Positions 38,993 through 47,268 of a stretch of 64,000 nt of DNA are shown here, in pieces (the first letter of the stretch is position 1; every line of letters starts with the position of its first letter). Below the pieces are notes generated by a model. That model was given only the letters and a program-made list of their open reading frames with translations, was not told where the DNA came from and did not search any database. The stretch is from Thermaerobacter sp. FW80 (GTDB lineage: Bacteria; Bacillota; Sulfobacillia; Thermaerobacterales; Thermaerobacteraceae), in the NCBI RefSeq assembly GCF_004634385.1, contig NZ_CP037895.1, positions 2,889,027-2,953,026 on the forward strand, read 5' to 3'. Position numbers and translations under genes: made by a program.

Positions 38993-39822
38993 GTGGGATC
39001 TCCTTTCCTATCGGCGGATGCCGGCCGCCTGCCGGCCGCTGGCGCCCGTTCGACCAGCGCCTTCCGTAGGGCCTGGCGCGCTCGCCAGAGCCGGCTGTCC
39101 ATGGCGTTCCGCGAGATGCCTGCCTCCCGCGCCATCCGTTCGATGGGTTCTTCCATCCAGTACCGGCGGATCAGCAGGTCCCGTTCCGCCGGGGACAGGG
39201 ACTCCAGGGCCATGCGCAGCCGCACCGCCTCGTCCCGCGCCGCCACCAGCTCGGCGGGGTCCGCCGGTGAGACCAGGGCGTGGCCGCCCGAAGGCAAGCC
39301 TTCGTCAAGGCTGGACCAAGCCGGGCCGCCAGCGTGCGACGCGGGACCGGGACGCCTTCCCGGGCCGGCCCCGGCCCTGTGCAGCCACCCGCTGCGACGG
39401 CGCAGCTCGCGTTTGAGCTGCCTGCGCCGGTCCAGGGCCGCGTACTTGAGTAGCATGAAGACCCAGGTCCTGAACCGGCCGCGCGCCGGGTCGAACTCGG
39501 CCGCCCGCTGCCAGGCGGCCACCAGGGCGTCCGCCGCGACTTCTTCGGCGTCGGCGTCGGTGCCCGCGGGCCCGAGGATGAGCCGGGCCAGGTACAGCAC
39601 GGATTCCCCAAGACGCCGCACCATCTCCGCCACGGCGTCCGGGTCTCCCCGGCGAATCCGGTCGACCAGGTCCGGTGGAAAGTCGTCGGTCAGGCCCGCC
39701 GGGACGGTGGCCGCAGGGGTCGGGGCCACCGGGGTTGGGCCGGCACCGTCCGGACATGCGGTGGGGTCCTGCGCGTGCGTGACGCCTTCCGGTGACTCCG
39801 TGACGCCTTCAGATGACGCCAT
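38989..39822 (-). CDS. ECF-type RNA polymerase sigma factor
   Basis: ATG 39822 chosen; frame opens earlier. 277 residues. Region 2: PDLVDRIRRGDPDAVAEMVRRLG, then DAEEVAADALVAAWQRAAEF and RGRFRTWVFMLLKYAALDRRR; region 4: LSPAERDLLIRRYWMEEPIERMAREAGISRNAMDSRLWRARQALRK (quoted in pieces). Linker of about 45 residues between regions 2 and 4. Directs RNA polymerase to its own regulon. It is sandwiched between a membrane gene upstream and the DUF4179 gene downstream. Confidence 0.9.
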   Translation of the reverse strand: MASSEGVTESPEGVTHAQDPTACPDGAGPTPVAPTPAATVPAGLTDDFPPDLVDRIRRGDPDAVAEMVRRLGESVLYLARLILGPAGTDADAEEVAADALVAAWQRAAEFDPARGRFRTWVFMLLKYAALDRRRQLKRELRRRSGWLHRAGAGPGRRPGPASHAGGPAWSSLDEGLPSGGHALVSPADPAELVAARDEAVRLRMALESLSPAERDLLIRRYWMEEPIERMAREAGISRNAMDSRLWRARQALRKALVERAPAAGRRPASADRKGDPT

Positions 39823-39840
39823 GACGCTTTGCGGTGCCTT
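39770..39840 (-). repeat. GTGACGCCTTC-type short repeats at the sigma-factor start
   Basis: TGACGCCTTC occurs at 39779 and 39801, with related TGACTCCG and TGACGCC copies between and after. They encode repeated S/T-E-G-V residues at the N-terminus of the sigma factor and share AAGGCGTCAC with the triple repeat after the EIIC gene. Confidence 0.5.
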
Positions 39841-39922
39841 GGATCGAATGCGGAATGGTGGTGGGGTCGAGCCCCCCGCCGGCCGATGGGAGATGGCCCG
39901 TCGCCTCCTCGCAGAGTACCCT

Positions 39923-40625
39923 TCACCCGTTACTACGGTGGTCACCGGAGTCTTCTTGCGAGGGAAGGATCCGGTCGGTGGCATGGGACGGGGCGGGGCG
40001 GGACCGGCCGTGCGCCTGCCACCCGTAAGGCCAGCCGAGTGCGCGCCCCGAAAAACCCACGATCAGGAGGCAGGTGGCTAAAGCGACGGCGGTCACCAGC
40101 ACCGCAGTTGATCAGGCCCACGGTAGCCATGACAAGGTCGTCTCCCGGGTACGCCGGCTTGAGATCCGCGAGCCGGTAGGAAAAGGCGGCCGCCAGAAAC
40201 AAATACGGGCTGCTGCCCAGGAGTGCCACCCGAACGCTGTCGCGGCCCCTCACCCCGCAGGCGGCGGCTGTGCATAGCCAAAGGTACACACTGGTAACGA
40301 CCGCACCGACCATGACGAGCCGGTGCCAATACGGAATCCGTAGCCGAACCACGCCCGACAGCAACGCCAGCGCCGCGCCGAACAGCAACAGGTTCGATGC
40401 CAGCAAGAACCCGCCAGCGCCCGTATCCCGGTGGAACCACGGAAATCGTAGCAGGTGACGGGTCAGGCCATGGCCCTGCACCCGGTCGACCAGCGATCGC
40501 CGGATCCCAACCACCCCCAACACCCCGGCAAGACCGGCGAGCAGCAGGAGAACCACCCCCTCTCCCCCCCCGACGGGCCGCCCGAGACACGGCACACGTA
40601 CGGTCACGGTGCGGCGTGAATCCAT
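39923..40625 (-). CDS. Polytopic membrane protein, frameshifted near 40110
   Basis: The frame from 40625 encodes five hydrophobic helices (for example EGVVLLLLAGLAGVLGVVG, GGFLLASNLLLFGAALALL, HRLVMVGAVVTSVYLWLC, PYLFLAAAFSYRLA) and then turns hydrophilic after VMATVGLINC. A one-base shift at that point opens a further typical TM helix (TAVLVTAVALATCLLIVGF) and a stop at 39923. The intact product would have six helices and about 233 residues. Family not recognised. Upstream of the ECF sigma gene on the same strand. Confidence 0.55.
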
Positions 40626-40746
40626 TCCCTGTAGCCTAGTCTGCAGTCATCTCCCTCCGCTTACCGGGGCAGCCGTGCGGGGGTCCGGGGGCACGGGTCA
40701 GGCAATGGCCCTGGCCGAAAGAACGGGCAGGGACAGTCGCTTCCGA

Positions 40747-41262
40747 TCATCGCCTTCGAGGTATGGTGAGACTCTGCCACCGCTCGCCAGCCCTGGCCTT
40801 GGCCAGGTAGACGATCTGGCCCACGTGATAGGAGGTGTGGAACAGCTGGCGCTCGATGGCGTCGATCACCGTGTGCGGCTCGCCGCGGATGAACACGGTC
40901 CGCAGCAGGTCGTCCGGCCTCAGGGCATCCAGCGTCGCAAAGAGCGCCCGCCACCCCCTCTCCCAGCGCTCCATCAGCTCCTGCCGGGGCAGCCGCTCCT
41001 CGACGAACTCGGCATCCCGGTCGCGATCGGGCTTCTCGCCGTCCGAGGTCAAAAAGTCGGTCCACCGGGAGACCATGTTGCCGCTCAAGTGCTTGATGAG
41101 CACCGTGATGCTGTTGGACTCCCCGCCGGGGGACCAGGCGAGGGCGTCGTCGTCCACCTGCGCCAGCGCCCGCTCCGCGAGGTCCTTGATGTAGCGGAAC
41201 CGGCTCTTGACGGCCTCGAGGTAGACCTCCGCCACCCCCGGGCCGTCCACCAGGTCATGCAC
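40747..41262 (-). CDS. DinB/DUF1572-like protein
   Basis: GTG 41262 chosen with GGGAGGGAAGG upstream. 171 residues, four-helix bundle pattern: YLEAVKSRFRYIKDLAERAL, then SITVLIKHLSGNMVSRWTDF carrying the first metal His, and RQLFHTSYHVGQIVYLAK with the other His residues. DUF1572/DinB-like proteins bind a metal through three His; some are thiol-S-transferases, most are uncharacterised. Convergent with nothing, divergent from serS. Confidence 0.82.
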   Translation of the reverse strand: MHDLVDGPGVAEVYLEAVKSRFRYIKDLAERALAQVDDDALAWSPGGESNSITVLIKHLSGNMVSRWTDFLTSDGEKPDRDRDAEFVEERLPRQELMERWERGWRALFATLDALRPDDLLRTVFIRGEPHTVIDAIERQLFHTSYHVGQIVYLAKARAGERWQSLTIPRRR

Positions 41263-41434
41263 GGGCCTTCCCTCCCTGGGCTGGGGATCACGCACCTCGC
41301 CTGCCGGCCGGCGGCGTGGCGCCGGGCTCCGAACGAGGGCGCGCGTATAGAGTTCGTTGCACATCGTGCCGGGCGGTTCCTGCGCCTCCCGGCCCCCCTT
41401 CTTCTTGGTTCCTATTGTTAGAGCCCTCGGTCCG

Positions 41435-41463
41435 TTGACCCGCTCGCTGGATCCTTGTTAACG
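41435..41463 (+). promoter_or_regulatory. Promoter of the serS T-box transcript
   Basis: TTGACC (41435-41440), 17-base spacer, TTAACG (41458-41463). It starts transcription of the leader ahead of serS. Confidence 0.7.
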
Positions 41464-41471
41464 TCGTGACA

Positions 41472-41768
41472 GACAACGGGGTCTGGCCATCTCCGATTTC
41501 CGAAGGCGATGAACGGGAAGAGTACCCGGGAAGCGCGCCTCCCAGCGAGCCGGGACGGTGGAAGCCGGTAGGCCGCGCCTGGGGAATCCGCCCGGGAGCC
41601 CGCCGCCGAGCCACGGATGCAGTTCGCGCGCCGTCGCGTGCACATGCCTGGTGGGAAGGCGGCCGGCTGCCGCCCGATACGCGGCACGAGGGGGCGCCGT
41701 CACGGCGTCAAGTCCGGTGGCACCGCGGGACGACTCCCGCCCGGAAGGGCGGGAGTCTCTTTTTTGCA
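41472..41768 (+). promoter_or_regulatory. T-box riboswitch leader for serS
   Basis: About 300 bases of structured leader. The T-box consensus is clear: TCCGGTGGCACCGCGG (41713-41728). The regulated terminator follows: GACTCCCGCCC (41732-41742) with GGGCGGGAGTC (41747-41757) and TCTCTTTTTT. Uncharged tRNA-Ser pairing with the T-box bulge would favour the antiterminator. The specifier codon in stem I was not assigned with confidence. Confidence 0.93.
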
Positions 41769-41789
41769 GTGCCGAAGGGGGAGACGATC

Positions 41790-43070
41790 GTGATCGATCC
41801 GGAACTGCTTCGCAAGGATCCCGAGCGCATCCGCGAAGCGGCCCGACTCAAGGGCTTCGACCCTGAAACGGTAGACCTGGCGGTCACCCTGGACCGGCGC
41901 CGGCGCGAGCTCCTCGCCGTCGTCGAGCGCCTGCGGGCGGAGCGCAATGCCCTATCCAAGAGGATCGGTAGCCTGCCCCCGGAGGAGCGTCACGCGGCCC
42001 TCACCCGCGCGACCGTGCTCAAGGAGCGGTTGGCACAGCTGGAACCCGAGCTGCGGGACGTCCAGAACCGGCTCCAGCACCTCCTGCTGTGCCTGCCAAA
42101 CCCGCCTGCGCCCTCGTCCCCGGTAGGTTCATCCGACGAAGACAACGTCGAGGTCCGCCGGTGGGGCCAGCCGCCCTCGTTTCCCTTCCCGCCACGCGAC
42201 CACATGGAACTCGGGCAGCTGCTGGGGATCATCGAGACGGAGCGGGCGGTGAAAATGGCGGGTTCCCGCGCCTATTTCCTGAAGAACGAGGGGGCCCTCC
42301 TCGAATGGGCCGTCCTCCGATTCGCCGTCGACCTGTTGCTTCGGCGGGGCTATACGTTGCTGGCACCACCGGTGCTGGTCCGGGACGAGGCCATGACGGC
42401 CACGGGGTACTTCCCGCTGGGACGCGAGGAGGTGTACCGGCTCGAGCGGGACGAGCTGAACCTGGTCGGCACCGCCGAAGTCCCGCTGGTGGCTTACCAC
42501 ATGGATGAGACCCTCGAGGAGAACGAATTGCCCCGGCGCTACTGCGCACTCTCCCCGTGCTTTCGACGCGAGGTCGGCAGCGCGGGCCGCGACGTCCACG
42601 GCCTTTACCGGGTCCACCAGTTCTTCAAGGTGGAGCAGGTGATCATCTGCGAGGCCGATCCCGACGCCTCCCGCCGCTACCACGAGGAACTCCTGAAAAA
42701 TGCCGAGGACATCCTGCAGGCCCTCGAACTACCCTACCGGGTCGTGCAAGTCTGTACGGGCGAGATGGGACAGGGACAGGTCTTGAAACACGACATCGAG
42801 ACCTGGATGCCCAGCCGCGGCCGGTACGGAGAAACCCATTCGTGTTCCAGCTTCCACGACTTCCAGGCGCGCCGCGCTCGCATCCGCTACCGGGACAGGA
42901 ACGGGCGGGTCCGGTACGCCTACACCCTGAACAATACCGCCGTCGCGTCGCCCCGGATCCTGATCCCGCTCCTGGAGATCCACCAGCGGGAAGACGGCAG
43001 CGTCCGCATCCCGGAGGCACTCCGGCCCTACATGGGCGGCTTGGAGGCGCTGGCCCCCCGGATTGCGTAA
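41790..43070 (+). CDS. serS: Seryl-tRNA synthetase
   Basis: GTG 41790 gives the family-typical start (V)IDPELLRKDPERIRE, with GGGGGAG six bases upstream. 426 residues. N-terminal coiled-coil arm (residues about 28-100) for tRNA-Ser recognition, then the class II core: motif 2 SPCFRREVGSAGRDVHGLYR, VHQFFKVEQ, and motif 3 NNTAVASPRILIPLLE. Charges tRNA-Ser in the cytoplasm. Controlled by the T-box leader. Confidence 0.96.
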   Translation: MIDPELLRKDPERIREAARLKGFDPETVDLAVTLDRRRRELLAVVERLRAERNALSKRIGSLPPEERHAALTRATVLKERLAQLEPELRDVQNRLQHLLLCLPNPPAPSSPVGSSDEDNVEVRRWGQPPSFPFPPRDHMELGQLLGIIETERAVKMAGSRAYFLKNEGALLEWAVLRFAVDLLLRRGYTLLAPPVLVRDEAMTATGYFPLGREEVYRLERDELNLVGTAEVPLVAYHMDETLEENELPRRYCALSPCFRREVGSAGRDVHGLYRVHQFFKVEQVIICEADPDASRRYHEELLKNAEDILQALELPYRVVQVCTGEMGQGQVLKHDIETWMPSRGRYGETHSCSSFHDFQARRARIRYRDRNGRVRYAYTLNNTAVASPRILIPLLEIHQREDGSVRIPEALRPYMGGLEALAPRIA

Positions 43071-43275
43071 GTGTCACGGCAGCGCAACGGCAGCCGAGGG
43101 CAGTCCCGGGGGAGGGCGGCAGGCGGCGGCGCCGCGGCAGGGAATCTCTTGCAGAGACGCCCAGCGCCCCGCCCGGCACCCGCCACCCCGAACGGAAGGC
43201 ATCCGCAGGCGCCGGTGGGCTGCCGGTGGGTCCGGACCGGTGACCCGCCGCGGCGGGAGAGGAGCACGCCAATCC

Positions 43276-44676
43276 ATGGACCACTCCACGGGCAGGACAA
43301 CCCTGGTCGCCGCGGTGACCGCCGAGACCATCGCCCTCGAGGTCCACTGGGGCCGCGAGGTTTACTATCTGGAGGTCTCGGACGGTGCCGTGCGCTACCG
43401 GGAGACCACGCGCTGGGACCGCAATGCTTCGTACATCGAGAACCTGCTGGACCTGGACAAGCTGGTCGGGGATCTCCGGAGCTGGTACCGGACGAGGTAC
43501 CCGTCCCTGGGGTCCCGGTCCGTTCTGGCCGAGCTGGAGTTCGACAACCACCAGTTGACCGTCAGGCGCTGCACCGAGCGGGCCACGCCGCGCCCGGCCC
43601 CCTGGACCCTGGAAGAACGGTGGCCCCGGGGAGCGGCATGGTATGCGAAGTGGAGCGAGACGCGGTTCGTGTGGGGTGCCTTCGACTGCGAGGGTGTCGT
43701 GGCCTGCGTCGATGATTGGCATGGCCACCCGGACGAACCGGCCACCGGCGGGCGGGACCCCCATCGGAGCGGCCATCCCGCCGCGATCCTGCTCACCGGG
43801 CGCCGGCCCCTGTGGGAGAACGGGCGACTGGCTGCCCTGTTGCGTCAGGGCCGGCCGGTCGTGGTGCTCGATGCGGAGGACGGCTTCCATCTCGCCCCGC
43901 GGCATGACCGGCTGCCTCCCCCGGGGGTCCCCAGGGACCGCTTCGGCTACATGTCCGTCGCCTGGCTTCCGGCCCAGGCGCTGGTGGGCCGGACCGTGCG
44001 GGTCATCGCCGACGGGCAACAGGGTATCCTCCTCGTACGTCGCCCTGACCGTCCAGCCCATGCACCCGTGATACGTGGCGTGACCCACGATAAGACCCAC
44101 GATCACGATAAGACCCACGATAAGGAAGACGCCTTGGGGAACGCGCCCCACCCGACCGGTGCCGGGAACGCCGGTGACCGGGCCCGTTCGGCGCAGGACC
44201 GGCGGCGCACCGACCTGCTGCCGGCCAGCCGCCACCGGGTCACCCTGACTCCCCTGCCGAAAGAGTTCATACCCCCCTTCGAGCAGGTCACCAGCGTGGG
44301 GGTCATCGCTTTCACCCGGGAGGGAAAGGTCGCGGTCACCCTGCAATCCCGGGGCTTTGACATCCCCGGCGGCCACGTTCAGCGGGGCGACCGCAGCCTG
44401 GAGGAAACGGCCCGGCGGGAAGCCCTGGAGGAAGCCAGGGTGACCCTGAGCAAGGTGGAGTACCTGGGCGCTCTTCGCTCGAACTACTACTCCGAGCCGA
44501 CCTATATCGTGCTGATGGCGGCCATGGTGGAACAGGTCCTGCCCTTCGTACCGTCACCGGATCACTGGCTGCGGCTCTTTCTGACCCCCGAGCAGTTCGC
44601 GTCGGTGTACTCGGCGGGGGACCGGGAGCGGATGCAGGCGGCCGTACGACAGGCCCGGGCCTTGTTCTTCCCATAG
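43276..44676 (+). CDS. Nudix-domain protein with unknown N-terminal domain
   Basis: ATG 43276. 466 residues. The last about 150 residues are Nudix-like: TSVGVIAFTREGKVAVTLQSRG, then GGHVQRGDRSLEETARREAL and EEARV. The Nudix box departs from GX5EX7REUXEEXGU: Asp replaces the first Glu, spacing is one residue longer, and Arg replaces the last Gly, so activity is uncertain. The first about 260 residues (LEVHWGREVYYLEVSDGAVRY onward) were not recognised. A repeated THDK/THDHDK segment encoded at 44090-44130 forms the linker. Confidence 0.65.
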   Translation: MDHSTGRTTLVAAVTAETIALEVHWGREVYYLEVSDGAVRYRETTRWDRNASYIENLLDLDKLVGDLRSWYRTRYPSLGSRSVLAELEFDNHQLTVRRCTERATPRPAPWTLEERWPRGAAWYAKWSETRFVWGAFDCEGVVACVDDWHGHPDEPATGGRDPHRSGHPAAILLTGRRPLWENGRLAALLRQGRPVVVLDAEDGFHLAPRHDRLPPPGVPRDRFGYMSVAWLPAQALVGRTVRVIADGQQGILLVRRPDRPAHAPVIRGVTHDKTHDHDKTHDKEDALGNAPHPTGAGNAGDRARSAQDRRRTDLLPASRHRVTLTPLPKEFIPPFEQVTSVGVIAFTREGKVAVTLQSRGFDIPGGHVQRGDRSLEETARREALEEARVTLSKVEYLGALRSNYYSEPTYIVLMAAMVEQVLPFVPSPDHWLRLFLTPEQFASVYSAGDRERMQAAVRQARALFFP

Positions 44677-44841
44677 GCTCCTGTCCATATAGGTATCCTT
44701 CCCAGATCTATGGGGCCGCGCCATCGTCTCCGGCGGCCGAATCGACAGACAAGTCAGCCGGCACCGGCAAGGGGGCCAGCCCGGGCGCTGCGGCCGGGGC
44801 GCCGCAGCCGCGCCGCCCGCTCACCCGGCTCGCGCGGGGGA

Positions 44842-45230
44842 CTAGCGCAGGGGAATGGAAACGGTCCAGGGACCCTCCACCACCGTTGTCGGGTTCGTCA
44901 GCCGCACAACCACCTCTCCACCCCGGGGGAGCGGACGGGGAAAGTCGAGCCATACTTCCACCAGCCGGTTCTGGCCATCGTACGTCCCGCCGATGGCGTT
45001 CGCTGCGAAGCCGCCATCCAGGCTCTCACCGGCCGCCTCGCCGCCCTTCCCACCCGCGCCAGCCCCTGCCGGTAGAACGAGCCCCTGCACGCTGACCGTC
45101 CGGAGGGTCGCACCGTCCCGAGCCGGACCCAGGTCGAGGCCCAGGCGGATGAGGTGCCTCCCCCGTAAGGGCCCCTTACTCTCTACTACGCCCGTGGGCG
45201 ACGGGATCTTGCGGCCCGGCGCCCAGCAGG
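44842..45230 (-). pseudogene. C-terminal remnant of a DUF4179-type gene
   Basis: The minus-strand frame reads RLGLDLGPARDGATLRTVSV and ends TTVVEGPWTVSIPLR, clearly related to the end of the 37217 product (LNLDLGPAQDGRVLERVSV; QSVVDGPWSVEIPLR). There is no upstream domain, TM helix or good start; the fragment stops at the fadH start region. Best read as the tail of a lost paralogue. Confidence 0.7.
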
Positions 45231-45251
45231 CATCCGGCCTCCCGAAAGGGA

Positions 45252-46085
45252 ATGTCTGTTAAGAACCTGCGTCAGGGGAGGGGAACCGGCGTGCTGCCGC
45301 CAGGCACGCTACAGGACCGCGTCGCCATCATCACCGGGGGAGGAACCGGCCTCGGCAAGGCCATGGCCCTGGAGTTCACCCGTCTGGGGGCGCGGGTGGT
45401 GCTCGCCAGCCGCAAGCCCGAGAACCTGGAGAAGGCCGCTGCCGAGATCGCCGAGCGGGGCGGCGAGGCCCTGACCGTCCCCACCGACGTCCGCGACCCG
45501 GAGCAGGTCGACCGGATGGTCCAGGCCGCCCTGGACCGCTTTGGCCGGATCGACATCCTGGTCAACAACGCCGCCGGCAACTTCGTGTGCCCTGCCGAGG
45601 AGCTCTCCGTCAACGGCTGGAACGCCGTCGTCAACATCGTGCTGCACGGGACCTTCTACTGCACCCGGGCCGTCGCCCGGCACTGGATCGCCCAGGGCCG
45701 GGGCGGCAACATCTTGAACATCATCGCCACCTACGCCTGGACGGGCGGGCCCGGCACGGTCCACTCGGCGGCGGCCAAGGCCGGGGTTCTGGCCATGACC
45801 CGCACCCTGGCCGTGGAGTGGGCGCCCAAGGGGATCCGGGTCAACTGCATCGCCCCCGGGCCCGTCGACGGCACGGGTGCCGCACCCCAGCTCTGGCCCA
45901 CGGAAGAGGCCCGCCAGGCGGTGCTGCGCTCCATCCCCCTGGGCCGCATGGGCCGGCCCGAAGAGATCGCCCATGCCGCAGCCTACCTGGTGTCCGACTA
46001 CGCCGGGTTCATCACCGGCGAGGTGCTGACCATCGACGGCGGGCAGTGGCTGGGGCGGGGCGTGTTCAAGGGCCAGAGGCGATGA
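45252..46085 (+). CDS. fadH: 2,4-dienoyl-CoA reductase, YkuF-type SDR
   Basis: ATG 45252; GTG 45291 with GGGGAGGGG upstream is a good alternative. 277 residues (about 264 from the GTG). Classical SDR: ITGGGTGLGKAMAL cofactor loop, NNAAGNFVCPAEELS, active-site region with Tyr and Lys replaced by the family pattern TYAWTGGPGTVHSAAAKAG, and APGPVDGTG. NNAAGNF and ATYAW are hallmarks of YkuF/FadH reductases which use NADPH to reduce 2,4-dienoyl-CoA in degradation of unsaturated fatty acids. Followed after 3 bases by lutA. Confidence 0.88.
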   Translation: MSVKNLRQGRGTGVLPPGTLQDRVAIITGGGTGLGKAMALEFTRLGARVVLASRKPENLEKAAAEIAERGGEALTVPTDVRDPEQVDRMVQAALDRFGRIDILVNNAAGNFVCPAEELSVNGWNAVVNIVLHGTFYCTRAVARHWIAQGRGGNILNIIATYAWTGGPGTVHSAAAKAGVLAMTRTLAVEWAPKGIRVNCIAPGPVDGTGAAPQLWPTEEARQAVLRSIPLGRMGRPEEIAHAAAYLVSDYAGFITGEVLTIDGGQWLGRGVFKGQRR

Positions 46086-46088
46086 ACC

Positions 46089-46841
46089 GTGCGCGCCGCC
46101 CTGTTCATCACCTGCTTGTGCGACCTGTTCTTCCCCGAGGTGGGCGAGAGCACCGTCCGGCTGCTGCGCCGGCTGGGCGTCGAGGTCACCTTCCCCGCCG
46201 GGCAGACCTGCTGCGGCCAACCGGCCTACAATACGGGCTACACCGCCGAGGCCCGGGACGTGGCCCGCAACCTGATCGAGGTCTTCGAGCGGGAGGCACC
46301 GGACGTGCCGGTGGTCACTCCGTCGGGTTCCTGCGCCGCAATGATCCGCCACCACTACCCGCGCCTGTTTGCCGGCGATTCGGAGTGGGCCACCCGGGCC
46401 GCGGCCTTCGCCGAGCGGGTCTATGAGCTGTCGGAGTTCATCGTCCACGTCCTGGGCCGGACGGACCTCGGCGCTCGTTACCCCGCCGTCGCCACCTTCC
46501 ACCGGTCCTGCCACATGGCCCGCGGGCTGGGCCTCGTGGAGGAACCCCTGGCGCTCCTGCGGGCGGTGGAGGGGCTTGAGCTGGTGGACCTGCCCCACCC
46601 CGGCGAGTGCTGCGGCTTCGGCGGCACCTTCGCCGTGAAGATGGCGGAGCTCTCGACGGCCATGGTTGACGCCAAGGTCCAGGCCATCGAGGAGACAAGG
46701 GCGCAACTGCTGGTGGGCTGCGACGTGGGGTGCCTCATGCACATCGGCGGGCGGCTGCGGCGCCTCGGCCGGCCGGTGCGGGTGCTGCACCTGGCCCAGC
46801 TCCTGGACGAGGTGACGAGGCCGGCCCGGTGGACGGCGTAG
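46089..46841 (+). CDS. lutA: L-lactate utilisation protein LutA (CCG-domain Fe-S protein)
   Basis: GTG start, 250 residues. Two CCG domains: TCLCDLFFPEVGE, TCCGQPAYNTGY with PSGSCAAMI, then TFHRSCHMARGLG, PGECCGFGGTFAVKM and GCDVGCLMHIGG. LutA is the glycolate-oxidase GlcF-like subunit of the LutABC complex that oxidises L-lactate to pyruvate. LutB and LutC follow 427 bases downstream as one fused gene. The 3-base gap to fadH suggests one transcript. Confidence 0.93.
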   Translation: MRAALFITCLCDLFFPEVGESTVRLLRRLGVEVTFPAGQTCCGQPAYNTGYTAEARDVARNLIEVFEREAPDVPVVTPSGSCAAMIRHHYPRLFAGDSEWATRAAAFAERVYELSEFIVHVLGRTDLGARYPAVATFHRSCHMARGLGLVEEPLALLRAVEGLELVDLPHPGECCGFGGTFAVKMAELSTAMVDAKVQAIEETRAQLLVGCDVGCLMHIGGRLRRLGRPVRVLHLAQLLDEVTRPARWTA

Positions 46842-47268
46842 GGGAAGCCAGCGTGGCCCGGGGGCCCGGGCCCGGTATCGCCCCTGCCCGGCGATGCCGG
46901 CTGCAGGTGGAGGGCCTGCCGCCGCCACGGGACCGTTGGGCGGTAGCCCGTATACCATCGTGGTTCGGCAGGGTGAGCACCGCGGTGTGACTGTCGCGGC
47001 GTCACTGCCACGGAAACAGCCGGTGGTGACGGACGCCGGCTATCGTGGGGCCCGGCGGCCGGGCCGGAGCAACCTGGGGCGACGCCAGGCGGTCGGGGGC
47101 TTCCTCGGTGCAGCCCCAGGGTCCCCACCCAGGGTCCCCGCAACGGCCCCACGGCCGCGGGTTCGCTGGCCCCGGCCCTGGCCCGTGCCCGCCGGGTTCG
47201 TCCGCCAGGTTCACCCTTGACCGGCGTACCGCAACGCAACAGTGACGCACCGAGGGGAGGAACCGGCC
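46842..47268. other. Gap between lutA and lutBC
   Basis: No gene seen. Contains a GGTTCGTCC word at 47195-47203 and possibly a promoter at about 46945-46990 (local AT-richer patch). Unusual because lutA and lutB are normally adjacent. Confidence 0.4.
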
